64,000 nucleotides of DNA from Eubacteriales bacterium (GTDB lineage Bacteria > Bacillota > Clostridia > Lachnospirales > Lachnospiraceae): NCBI GenBank assembly GCA_030539395.1, contig JAUNSC010000001.1:124001-188000 (forward strand), read 5' to 3'. Below are positions 26,045-34,977 of the stretch, piece by piece. Positions within the stretch are counted from its first letter, which is position 1. Each line of letters begins with the position of its first letter. The notes beneath the pieces were generated by a model. It was not told where the DNA came from. It searched no databases and saw only the letters and a list, made by a program, of their open reading frames with translations. The position numbers and the translations under genes are program-made.

Positions 26045-27860
26045 ATTATTGAAGGAATCCATTAAGCGCAATATGGCTTTTGGCGCGCTTTTGACTTTGA
26101 TTTTTTTCTGCTATTTTCCTGTGGGCGGAATGCTGTATCTGAGGTCTTTAGATCCGGATTTCACGTTGGTGAAACTGGAGGAACTGTATACTTACGGCGG
26201 GAATAATCCGGTTTTGTTTATGATTACATTTGCATCCGCAGCGCTGATGGGAATCCTGCAGTTTTCTTATTTGCATTCCCGGGAGAAAGTTGATTTTTAC
26301 CATAGCTTTCCTGTGCGGAGGGAAAAGATATTCGGTATCCAGTATCTGGCAGGTGTGATCATCTGGTTTATCCCATATGCGGTAAATAATGTTTTCTATC
26401 TGGTTTTATGCCTGGGCAAAGGGGCTGGCGGAATAGGAGTGAAAACGGCAGAATCTGTGGCGGCTCATCTGGTATGTTTCATGCTTGTCTATGGATGTAT
26501 GATTTTGGCTATGATGCTTACGGGAAAAATATTCGTGGCAATTGCAGGAATGATGGTGATAAGTGTTTATATTCCGGGAATCCGGCTGCTGGCAGACGGA
26601 CTGATGTCTATTCATTTTGCTACCTATTCTGGGATGATGGAATTTTTTCAGGGTGGAACAGTAATGAAATTATCACCGGTATCGGTTTATTATCTGATTG
26701 TCAGAGATATGATGCAAACGGAAGGATATGTTTTTCCGAAAGAACTTCTTCTGGCTGTCCTTCTTACAGCGTTGTTGATTGCGGTGATTTGTTTCTGCAT
26801 ATATAAAAGAAGAAATTCTGAATCAGCAGGCAATTCCATGGCATTTATGATGGCGGCCAGGGTGATCAAGTTCCTTATCATGGTGCCATGTGTCCTTTTA
26901 TGTTATGTTTTCTTCTGGGGTATGTCAGATGGCAGCACTTTATGGGGAGTTTTCGGATTGGTCTTTGGATTGATTATTTTCAGCGGTCTGATCGAATTCA
27001 TTTACACACTGGATATCAGGGAAATCTTCCGGGATAAAGGACAAATACTTTTCACGGCAGTAATCTGTCTGGCAGTCATGGCGGAATTCTGGTTTGATCT
27101 GACCGGATTTGATAAATGGATACCTGCTGAAAAAGAAGTAGCATCTGCAGAAATCAGTATGGGCGGTATGCCGGTAAATACTTATCAGTTGATCTACAGC
27201 GAATATGGAACGGGAGAAAGTGCCCAATATGTATGTGAATATCTGAGAGAAAAGGAAAACATTGAAATTGGTGAGGATCAGATCGGGCTGGTCATTGATT
27301 TAGTTAAAAACACCGGGGAAATGGCCGGATTTGAAGAGACAGCAGATAAAGACGGAGGTATATACCAATCCGGTCAAAACTATCAATACTATATTGATAA
27401 GGAAAATGACATTTACAGGCTGGGCCTGGAGGTTACCTGGAATCTGAAAAACGGAAAAACAGAAATACGCAGTTACAGTCTGTCCAAACGGATGTGGAAA
27501 GAGTATTTCGGGAAAATATGGGAACTTCCCGGGGTGAAAGAAGCTTATTGCCCGGTTTTGAATGTAAATACGGAAGATATTCTTGCCGTCATAAAGGATA
27601 AGAATGACTTTAATTACAGTGTTGAAGAGGCATATGGCAGTGAAGGGGAAGAAGAGAAGTTCTCCGGTGATACAGGAGAATTAATGGAAACCCTGGAAGA
27701 AGAAATACGGAATCAGGAAATTGAAGAGCCGTACAAGGAATATGAAAATACACTGACGGTCATCTACCGGGATACGGATGGGGTGATTTATGGAGAAATC
27801 ATTAACCTGACAGATGATTTTCCAAAAACAGAAGCGCTTCTTAGCAAAAACGTTTCCTGA
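26019..27860 (+). CDS. Large ABC exporter permease, module 2
   Basis: 613 aa. About ten hydrophobic segments occupy residues 20-360, including 'SYLHSREKVDFYHSFPVRREK', the loop typical of YtrC/YtrD-like permeases, followed by a long soluble acidic tail (about 370-613). The tail contains motifs such as 'TYQLIYSEYGTGESAQYV' and ends with 'YKEYENTLTVIYRDTDG', and may be extracytoplasmic. Start ATG 26019 lies inside the ATPase gene. Substrate unknown. It ends the operon. Confidence 0.8.
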   Translation: MTSKTLSVKLLKESIKRNMAFGALLTLIFFCYFPVGGMLYLRSLDPDFTLVKLEELYTYGGNNPVLFMITFASAALMGILQFSYLHSREKVDFYHSFPVRREKIFGIQYLAGVIIWFIPYAVNNVFYLVLCLGKGAGGIGVKTAESVAAHLVCFMLVYGCMILAMMLTGKIFVAIAGMMVISVYIPGIRLLADGLMSIHFATYSGMMEFFQGGTVMKLSPVSVYYLIVRDMMQTEGYVFPKELLLAVLLTALLIAVICFCIYKRRNSESAGNSMAFMMAARVIKFLIMVPCVLLCYVFFWGMSDGSTLWGVFGLVFGLIIFSGLIEFIYTLDIREIFRDKGQILFTAVICLAVMAEFWFDLTGFDKWIPAEKEVASAEISMGGMPVNTYQLIYSEYGTGESAQYVCEYLREKENIEIGEDQIGLVIDLVKNTGEMAGFEETADKDGGIYQSGQNYQYYIDKENDIYRLGLEVTWNLKNGKTEIRSYSLSKRMWKEYFGKIWELPGVKEAYCPVLNVNTEDILAVIKDKNDFNYSVEEAYGSEGEEEKFSGDTGELMETLEEEIRNQEIEEPYKEYENTLTVIYRDTDGVIYGEIINLTDDFPKTEALLSKNVS

Positions 27861-27898
27861 CAAAAGCAGGATGAAGATCGATTAACATATTGAGCTGC

Positions 27899-27935
27899 AG
27901 ATTGCCGCAGGCGGAATTTCCGCCTGCGGCAATCT
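27899..27935. terminator. Long hairpin between convergent genes
   Basis: Perfect 16-bp stem AGATTGCCGCAGGCGG / CCGCCTGCGGCAATCT with a 5-nt loop. There is no T run on either side, but the position between convergent genes fits a bidirectional terminator. Confidence 0.65.
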
Positions 27936-27955
27936 GTTCTGCAACAGGAAATTTC

Positions 27956-30577
27956 TTAGATTACCTGTTGATGTTTCATAAGACCTGCAGCTTTTGACAT
28001 TTCCATTACAACAACAGGAACAAAAATCAGCAAAAGACCTGTGAGATACAGTTTGACAGGCAGATAGACCAGACCGAACAGAACAGACAGCGGTGTAAAT
28101 AAAACGAAGAGAACCATGACAATGGAGACAAGCGCAGCACGGTTCAGGCTTTTGTTTGTGAATATGCCGATTTTAAAAAGCGAGTGCTCTGACCGCATAT
28201 TGTAAGCCTGTATGATCTGAGAGAAAGCCAGCACCATAAATGCCATGGTCTGACCGCCTTCTGTCCGTCCGGTGACTTTTTGACCCAGTGAAAAGGCAAG
28301 CAGTGCCAGGGCACCAAACATAAATCCCTGCAAAATAATGCGTAATCCTGATCCGTGGGCAAAAAGTCCCTCGTTTTTAGGTTTAGGCTTCTGCCGCATA
28401 ATATCTTTTTCAACCGGTTCCATGCCAAGGGCAATGGCAGGAAGACTGTCGGTAACAAGGTTGATCCAGAGCAGCTGTATACTGAGAAAAGGTGATTTAT
28501 GCCACAGGAGCATGGCGGTAAATACAGTGACAACCTCACCGATATTGGTGCCAAGCAAAAAACCTGTCACTTTTTTGATATTGGCATAAATTCCCCGGCC
28601 TTCCATCACTGCATCTACGATAGTTGCAAAATTATCATCCATAAGAGTCATATCGGCAGCACCCTTTGCCACATCCGTACCGGTGATGCCCATTGCACAG
28701 CCAATATCTGCGGCTTTTAAAGCGGGAGCATCGTTTACGCCATCTCCGGTCATGGAAACCACCTGCCCTTTATGCTGCCATGCTTTCACAATACGGATTT
28801 TATTTTCAGGTGAAACGCGGGCATAAACGGAAATATTTTCCACACGGCTGTCCAGATCTGTATCTGTCATTGTATCCAACTGGGATCCGGTGACTGCTTC
28901 ATCCCCATCCTGGAGAATTCCAAGTTCTCTGGCAATGGCGGAGGCAGTGACGATATGGTCGCCGGTGATCATCACAGGCTTTATTCCGGCCTGACGGCAG
29001 ATTGAAACGGCGGCCCTGGCCTCCGGGCGAGGGGGATCGATCATTCCGACCAGCCCCATGAAGGTCAGACCGTTTTCAAGTTCCTCAGCGGAAAATTCTC
29101 CGGGAACATTATTGATTTTTTTATATGCAATAGCCAGAACACGGAGGGCCTGGGTGCTCATGGCATCGTTCATCTGACGGGCGGTATCCAGATCACCGTT
29201 TATGCAGCGGGAGACCATTACGTCAAAAGCACCCTTTACGATTACGAAAATTTCGCCGTCAATATGATTAACGACAGTCATGAGTTTTCGGTCAGAATCA
29301 AAAGGAAGCTCAGCCAGACGGGGATAAAGTCGGTTTAAAGCTTCTTTGGAAATACCGTTTTTTTGGGCGGCAAGTACAATGGCGGTCTCAGTGGGATCAC
29401 CGATATGCTGCTCTTTTCCGTTCTGGAAGATGACACTTGCGTCACAGCAGAGTGTACCGAATTTAAGAAGTTTCAGGATGTTTTCGGAATTTTGGCTGCT
29501 GATATCTTCTAAAGTATTTGTTCCGTCCAGATATGTTTTTACCAGCGTCATGCGGTTTTGTGTCAGAGTACCGGTTTTATCGGAGCATATGATAGATGCA
29601 CTTCCCAAAGTCTCAACGGCAGGCAGACGGCGGATAATGGCTTTTTTATTGACCATCCGCTGTACGCCGATAGAGAGGATGATGGTTACGATTGCCGGGA
29701 GGCCTTCTGGAATAGCAGAAACAGCAAGAGAGACTGCGGTAATGAAAATTTCCATGGCGGGAATGCCATTTGAGATACCCACTGCAAAGATAACGGTGCA
29801 GGCAGCCAGTGCCAGAATACCCAGGTATTTGCCAAGCCGGGCCAGTTTTAGCTGCAGAGGAGTCGGCGCGTTGGATTCATTGTCAAGAAGATCTGCAATT
29901 TTTCCTATTTCCGTATCCATACCAGTAGCAGTAACTGCAGCAGTGGCAGTGCCATAAGTAATGGTGCAGCCGGAAAATACCATGTTGCAGCGGTCACCCA
30001 GAGGAGCATTTTCATCTATAATTGTATCAGAATCCTTTTCAGCGGGGACGGATTCACCTGTCAGGGCAGATTCTTCGCTTTTCAGACTGGTGCTGTGCAG
30101 AAGCCGCGCATCTGCCGGAACAAAATCGCCTGCTTCCAGATGAATGATATCGCCGGGGACAAGTCCGGCAGCATCGATTATCTGTTCTTTGCCATCCCGA
30201 ATAACTCTGGCGCGGGGAGCAGAAAGATTTTTCAGGGAGGTCAGCGCTTTTTCCGCTTTGCTTTCCTGTATTACGCCCATAATAGCGTTTATAATAACAA
30301 TAAGAAGGATCAGGACGGGTTCAAAAAACTCTTTTGGTTTTCCTTCTATACAGGCAATCATAAAGGAGACGACAGCAGCGGCAATCAGAATCAGGATCAT
30401 GACATCTTTGAACTGATCCAGAAACTGCTGGACGATGTTTTTCTTTTTGGGTTCTTTTAATATATTGGCACCGTATTGTTCCTGTTTTTCAGATACTTGT
30501 TTCTCAGAAAGTCCGTTTGCCATATCGGAAGAAAGTTCTTTGAGAACCTCCCGGACATCAGCGTGATGAAAAATCAA
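27956..30577 (-). CDS. Calcium-type P-type ATPase (P2A)
   Basis: Pumps Ca2+ (perhaps Mn2+) out of the cytoplasm at the cost of ATP. 873 aa. The actuator motif is TGES (173-176), the phosphorylated residue Asp333 in CSDKTGT, and the hinge 'MTGDGVNDAPALKAADIG'. Ion-site residues match SERCA: 'AIPEGLPA' in M4, NIGEVV in M5 and 'INLVTDSLPA' in M6, so both Ca2+ sites look intact. Ten membrane segments are expected. The start codon is TTG 30577 with GGAGG 8 nt upstream. Transcribed alone, divergently from coaBC. Confidence 0.92.
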   Translation of the reverse strand: MIFHHADVREVLKELSSDMANGLSEKQVSEKQEQYGANILKEPKKKNIVQQFLDQFKDVMILILIAAAVVSFMIACIEGKPKEFFEPVLILLIVIINAIMGVIQESKAEKALTSLKNLSAPRARVIRDGKEQIIDAAGLVPGDIIHLEAGDFVPADARLLHSTSLKSEESALTGESVPAEKDSDTIIDENAPLGDRCNMVFSGCTITYGTATAAVTATGMDTEIGKIADLLDNESNAPTPLQLKLARLGKYLGILALAACTVIFAVGISNGIPAMEIFITAVSLAVSAIPEGLPAIVTIILSIGVQRMVNKKAIIRRLPAVETLGSASIICSDKTGTLTQNRMTLVKTYLDGTNTLEDISSQNSENILKLLKFGTLCCDASVIFQNGKEQHIGDPTETAIVLAAQKNGISKEALNRLYPRLAELPFDSDRKLMTVVNHIDGEIFVIVKGAFDVMVSRCINGDLDTARQMNDAMSTQALRVLAIAYKKINNVPGEFSAEELENGLTFMGLVGMIDPPRPEARAAVSICRQAGIKPVMITGDHIVTASAIARELGILQDGDEAVTGSQLDTMTDTDLDSRVENISVYARVSPENKIRIVKAWQHKGQVVSMTGDGVNDAPALKAADIGCAMGITGTDVAKGAADMTLMDDNFATIVDAVMEGRGIYANIKKVTGFLLGTNIGEVVTVFTAMLLWHKSPFLSIQLLWINLVTDSLPAIALGMEPVEKDIMRQKPKPKNEGLFAHGSGLRIILQGFMFGALALLAFSLGQKVTGRTEGGQTMAFMVLAFSQIIQAYNMRSEHSLFKIGIFTNKSLNRAALVSIVMVLFVLFTPLSVLFGLVYLPVKLYLTGLLLIFVPVVVMEMSKAAGLMKHQQVI

Positions 30578-30681
30578 AAGATATACCTCCGTTTCATTTT
30601 TTATATTATTATTGTATATGTCGGGGCAAATTATTTTAATCAGCTGAGGTTTAAATAATGGGGAAAAGACGAAAAAAGAAG

Positions 30682-30711
30682 TTGCATTGTGTATACAAAA
30701 GGTTTTATAAT
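30682..30711 (+). promoter_or_regulatory. Promoter of the CoA operon
   Basis: TTGCAT (30682-30687), 18-bp spacer, TATAAT (30706-30711), 56 bp before coaBC. Confidence 0.6.
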
Positions 30712-30766
30712 ATTTCTGGCACTTTGACGGGTGCCGGAAGAGGCTTTATGATCAGGAGGATGAAAA

Positions 30767-31966
30767 ATGCTGAGAGGAAAAACCGTACTTTTGGGAGTGA
30801 GCGGAAGTATCGCTGCATATAAAATCGCGTGTCTTGCCAGTGCGCTTAAAAAGCTTCATGCGGATGTCCATGTATTGATGACGAAGAATGCATGTAATTT
30901 CATCACTCCGATTACTTTTGAGAGTTTGACCGGCAATAAATGCCTGGTTGACACTTTTGACAGGAATTTTCAGTTCCAGGTGGAGCACGTATCCATAGCA
31001 CAGAAAGCGGATATTCTTATGGTAGCGCCGGCTTCGGCAAATGTGATCGGCAAGCTGGCCCATGGCATTGCAGATGATATGCTGACCACCACGGCTCTTG
31101 CCTGCAGATGCAAAAAGATAATTGCACCGGTGATGAATACAAATATGTATGAAAATCAGGTGGTGCAGGATAATATCACTGTTCTGGAGAAATATGGCTG
31201 GGAGGTCATTGCTCCGGTTACGGGGTATCTTGCCTGCGGCGCAACAGGCACGGGGAAAATGCCGGAGCCTGAAACACTTTTAGAATATATTAAAAAAGAA
31301 CTTGCATATCCTGAAGATTTAACTGGTAAAAGGGTGCTGGTAACGGCCGGGCCTACACAGGAAGCAGTTGACCCGGTACGTTTTATTACAAATCATTCTT
31401 CCGGGAAAATGGGATATGCTATTGCAAAAGTTGCAATGCAGCGGGGGGCGCAGGTGACATTAGTATCCGGGAAAACGGCACTTGCAAAACCGATGTTTAT
31501 AGAAACTGTTTCTGTTGTAACGGCTAAGGAAATGTTTGATGCGGTGACCGTACTGGCACCGACACAGGATATTATCATCAAAGCGGCAGCAGTGGCAGAT
31601 TACCGTCCGGCAGCAGTCAGTACAGAGAAAGTAAAAAAATCTGATGATGCTCTTTCTATTGCGCTGGAACGCACGGACGATATATTGAAATACTTAGGAG
31701 AGCATAAGAGAAAGGATCAGTTCCTTTGCGGATTTTCCATGGAGACGGAAAATATGCTCGGTAATTCCAGGGAAAAACTGGCGAAAAAGCATCTGGACAT
31801 GATCGTGGCCAACAATTTAAAAACAGAGGGCGCAGGATTTGAAACAGATACGAACGTCGTTACCCTGATTACACAGAATGAGGAAGTTTCACTCCCGTTA
31901 CTCAGTAAGGAGGAAACAGCCGCACGCATTCTGGATAAAATTATTGCCCTGACGGGCAAAGCGTAA
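30767..31966 (+). CDS. coaBC: Bifunctional phosphopantothenoylcysteine decarboxylase / phosphopantothenate-cysteine ligase
   Basis: Catalyses two consecutive steps of CoA synthesis: ligation of Cys to 4'-phosphopantothenate (CoaB, C-terminal) and FMN-dependent decarboxylation (CoaC, N-terminal). 399 aa. CoaC part: 'GVSGSIAAYK', the catalytic His in 'VEHVSIA', 'PVMNTNMY' and 'LACGATGTGKM' with the active Cys. CoaB part begins at about residue 185 with 'GKRVLVTAGPTQEAVDPVRF' and has 'KAAAVADYRP'. Followed by an ECF S component and coaX, giving a complete pantothenate-use cluster. Confidence 0.95.
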   Translation: MLRGKTVLLGVSGSIAAYKIACLASALKKLHADVHVLMTKNACNFITPITFESLTGNKCLVDTFDRNFQFQVEHVSIAQKADILMVAPASANVIGKLAHGIADDMLTTTALACRCKKIIAPVMNTNMYENQVVQDNITVLEKYGWEVIAPVTGYLACGATGTGKMPEPETLLEYIKKELAYPEDLTGKRVLVTAGPTQEAVDPVRFITNHSSGKMGYAIAKVAMQRGAQVTLVSGKTALAKPMFIETVSVVTAKEMFDAVTVLAPTQDIIIKAAAVADYRPAAVSTEKVKKSDDALSIALERTDDILKYLGEHKRKDQFLCGFSMETENMLGNSREKLAKKHLDMIVANNLKTEGAGFETDTNVVTLITQNEEVSLPLLSKEETAARILDKIIALTGKA

Positions 31967-32050
31967 CCCGTTAACAGGATAAGCGGCAGAGCCGCAGATT
32001 CCATCACCGTATTGTATCCCGTATGGGAATAATAACAAGGAGGAAACAAC

Positions 32051-32680
32051 ATGAACAGAAAATTAACAACATCGCAGCTCACAATTTTAGGTCTGATGAC
32101 CGCGCTTCTTTTACTGATGGCGTATACACCTCTGGGTTATCTGAATATCGGCCCGCTGGCGATTACCTTTAATGTTATACCGGTTGCTGTCAGTGCTATT
32201 GCTCTGGGACCGGTGGGCGGTGCCATAGCCGGAGGCGTTTTTGGTCTGACAAGCTTTTTACAGTGTATCGGTATCGGCGGAACCAGCGCCATGGGCGTTG
32301 TTCTGTTTGAAATTAATCCGATTCTGGCATTTATCCAGCGTTTTGTTCCGCGTGTACTTGACGGATTGCTGATCGGATACATTTTCAATGCGGTGCGCAG
32401 GCATCAGAGTATTTATATTGCCTGTGCGGTCACTGGTTTTTGCTCTGCATTTCTGAACACGCTATTTTTCATGCTGGCGCTGGTGGTACTGTACGGAAAT
32501 ACAGAATATGTTCAGGGCCTGATGGGAGGAAAGAACGTTATTGTATTTATCTGCACCTTTGTGGGGATAAATGCGGTATGCGAGATGCTTTCATCTACGA
32601 TTCTGACAGGTGCGGTGGGAGCTGCATTATATAAAGCCAGATTTTTACCCGCGCTTAAACAAAAATCACAGGCGGCGTAA
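32051..32680 (+). CDS. panT: ECF transporter S component, probably for pantothenate
   Basis: 209 aa, six hydrophobic segments, short cytoplasmic N-terminus with the 'GLMTALLLLMAYTPLGYLNI' entry helix typical of ECF substrate-binding components. Works with a shared energising module (EcfA/A'/T) encoded elsewhere. The substrate is inferred from position between coaBC and coaX, the arrangement known for PanT; the sequence alone cannot distinguish it from other vitamin S components. SD AAGGAGGAAAC precedes the ATG. Confidence 0.8.
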   Translation: MNRKLTTSQLTILGLMTALLLLMAYTPLGYLNIGPLAITFNVIPVAVSAIALGPVGGAIAGGVFGLTSFLQCIGIGGTSAMGVVLFEINPILAFIQRFVPRVLDGLLIGYIFNAVRRHQSIYIACAVTGFCSAFLNTLFFMLALVVLYGNTEYVQGLMGGKNVIVFICTFVGINAVCEMLSSTILTGAVGAALYKARFLPALKQKSQAA

Positions 32681-32728
32681 GACAGATATTCTGACACAGG
32701 AGTATCGGAACCGGTTCGGAGGAAGAGT

Positions 32729-33499
32729 ATGATTCTGGCAATTGATATAGGAAATACAAATATTGTTATCGGCGGGATCGATGAAACAAAGACATATTTT
32801 ATAGAGCGTGTAACCACGGTACGCACGGGTACGGAACTGGAATATGCAATTGATATTAAAAATGTACTGGATATTTATGGTATCCGTCCGCAGGAAATCG
32901 AGGGAGGTATTGTATGCTCTGTTGTGCCTCAGATTACAAATATTCTGCGTACTGCAGCAGAAAAAATCCTGCGAAAAGAAGTAGAAGTTATGGTGGTAAA
33001 ACCTGGCATGGAAACGGGACTGAATATCCAGATGGATTTTCCGAAGCAGTTGGGAAGCGACCTGATTGCGGATTCAGTTGCCGGGATCACACATTATCCG
33101 GTACCCCAGATCATTTTTGATCTGGGGACCGCTACAACTGTCTGTGTGGTTGATGAAAAAAAGAACTACATTGGCGGGATGATTTATCCTGGGCTCCGGG
33201 TATCACTGGATGCTCTGACAGCTCATGCGTCCCAGCTTCAGGGAGTGGGGCTGGACAGTCCGGAACATGTTATTGGAAAAAACACCATTGATTGCATGAA
33301 AAGCGGTATTTTAAACAGTAATGCTGCAGCAATTGACGGTATCATCGGGCGTATTGAGAGGGAACTGGGGCAGAAGACCACCGTCCTGGCTACAGGCGGT
33401 CTTGCAGAGAAAGTAGTTCCCCTTTGTGAACGGGAAATTATTCTGGATAAAGATCTTCTGCTCAAAGGAATGCTTGAGATTTACAAAAAGAATATTTAA
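32729..33499 (+). CDS. coaX: Type III pantothenate kinase
   Basis: Phosphorylates pantothenate, the first step of CoA synthesis, and is not inhibited by CoA as type I enzymes are. 256 aa. It has the ASKHA-fold phosphate motif 'LAIDIGNTNIVIG', 'GSDLIADSVAG', 'FDLGTATTVCVVD' and 'GGMIYPGLRVSLDAL', all CoaX hallmarks. SD CGGAGGAAGAG before the ATG. Third gene of the CoA cluster; the MATE gene follows after 12 bp and may be on the same mRNA. Confidence 0.95.
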   Translation: MILAIDIGNTNIVIGGIDETKTYFIERVTTVRTGTELEYAIDIKNVLDIYGIRPQEIEGGIVCSVVPQITNILRTAAEKILRKEVEVMVVKPGMETGLNIQMDFPKQLGSDLIADSVAGITHYPVPQIIFDLGTATTVCVVDEKKNYIGGMIYPGLRVSLDALTAHASQLQGVGLDSPEHVIGKNTIDCMKSGILNSNAAAIDGIIGRIERELGQKTTVLATGGLAEKVVPLCEREIILDKDLLLKGMLEIYKKNI

Positions 33500-33511
33500 G
33501 AGTAAAGAATA

Positions 33512-34882
33512 ATGAAGAAAACAGGACATACGAATCAGATAAATATGCTAAGCGGCACACTGATAGATAAAATTTTGATTTTTGCCATGCCTTTGGCAGC
33601 AAGCAGTATTTTACAGCAGTTATTTAATTCGGCGGATGTGGCGGTAGTCGGAAGATTTGCAGGAAGCCAGGCGCTTGCGGCAGTAGGCGGCAACAGCTCG
33701 GTAATTAATCTTTTGATCAATCTGTTTGTCGGTATATCAGTGGGAGCGAATGTTGTAATTGCAAATTATATTGGGCAGGGAAAGGATAATGAGGCCAATG
33801 AAATTGTACACACGGTAATGGCCACATCTGTTTTAAGCGGGATATTTCTTCTGGCGCTGGGACTTTTGGTGGCCAGACCGATTTTGCAGTTGATGAACAC
33901 GCCTCATGATGTGATAGAGCTTGCAGTATTATATTTGAGAATTTATTTTCTGGGTATGCCGTTTATTATGGTGTACAATTTTGGGGCAGCTGTTTTGAGA
34001 AGTGTCGGAGATACCAGAAGACCCCTGTATTGTTTGATTATCTCAGGAATTATCAATGTATGTCTGAATCTCTTTTTTGTTGTTGGCTGTGGGATGAGCG
34101 TTGAAGGTGTCGGCATCGCCACGGTAATGTCGAACAGTGTGAGTGCGGGAATGGTATTGTATTTCCTTCTGCATGAAGAAGGTACGATACGGCTTGACAT
34201 AAGAAAAATCAGTCTGAATATAACATATCTGCTTCAGATTGTCAGAATAGGAGTGCCGGCGGGAATACAGAGTATGGTATTTTCTTTGTCAAATGTATGT
34301 ATTCAAACGGCTATTAACAGTTTTGGCTCCAGTGCGGCTGCCGGTTCGGCGGCAGCTGTTAATTTTGAATTTTTTACATACTATGTGACGAGCGCTTTTG
34401 CTCAGGCCACTGTTACATTTGTCAGTCAGAATTATGGGGCGGGAAAGTTTGACCGTTGTAAGAAAGTGTTCAGACTCAGCATGGGAATGGGAATTGTCAT
34501 GACGGGTATCATGACAACGACATTTGTTCTGGCGAGGGAATATGCCGTACGTTTTTATACGGTTGATCCGGCAGCCATTGATTATGCGCTGAAACGTATC
34601 TGTCTGGTGGAAAGCCTGGCTTTTTTGCCGGTTACTTATGAGGTGGCGGGAGCAGCTCTGCGGGGTATGGGATATTCCATGCTGCCGGCAATACTGACTA
34701 TCATTGGATCATGCGGATTTCGGATTATGTGGATATACACAGTTTTCGATAAAGTGGGCAGTTTTGAAATTTTAATGAAAGTATATCCTGTAACATGGGT
34801 TTTGACAGGAACAATGGTCATAACCAGTTATCTTACAGTCAGAAAAAAGCAGGAGCGAAAGTATTTTGAAAATAAAATTTAA
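33512..34882 (+). CDS. MATE family multidrug/cation antiporter
   Basis: 456 aa, twelve expected membrane helices. Typical MATE features are 'IFAMPLAASSILQQLFNSADVAVVGRF' like first helices (read in two parts), 'GVGIATVMSN' and 'GVPAGIQSMVFSLSN'. Exports drugs or metabolites with Na+ or H+. The ribosome binding site is weak (AAAG), which suggests coupling to coaX 12 bp upstream. Substrate unknown; no functional tie to CoA synthesis is evident. Confidence 0.9.
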   Translation: MKKTGHTNQINMLSGTLIDKILIFAMPLAASSILQQLFNSADVAVVGRFAGSQALAAVGGNSSVINLLINLFVGISVGANVVIANYIGQGKDNEANEIVHTVMATSVLSGIFLLALGLLVARPILQLMNTPHDVIELAVLYLRIYFLGMPFIMVYNFGAAVLRSVGDTRRPLYCLIISGIINVCLNLFFVVGCGMSVEGVGIATVMSNSVSAGMVLYFLLHEEGTIRLDIRKISLNITYLLQIVRIGVPAGIQSMVFSLSNVCIQTAINSFGSSAAAGSAAAVNFEFFTYYVTSAFAQATVTFVSQNYGAGKFDRCKKVFRLSMGMGIVMTGIMTTTFVLAREYAVRFYTVDPAAIDYALKRICLVESLAFLPVTYEVAGAALRGMGYSMLPAILTIIGSCGFRIMWIYTVFDKVGSFEILMKVYPVTWVLTGTMVITSYLTVRKKQERKYFENKI

Positions 34883-34891
34883 TTTTTGAAC

Positions 34892-34920
34892 TTGTATGGC
34901 GGAAGAATGTATGCTATAAT
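34892..34920 (+). promoter_or_regulatory. Promoter of the DUF3798 transport operon
   Basis: TTGTAT (34892-34897), 17-bp spacer, extended -10 TGC-TATAAT (34915-34920), 57 bp before the receptor gene. Confidence 0.7.
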
Positions 34921-34977
34921 CGTACAGTATCGTTGTACATTTCATGTATAAAATGAGAGAAAAAGGAGGAAAAAAAC

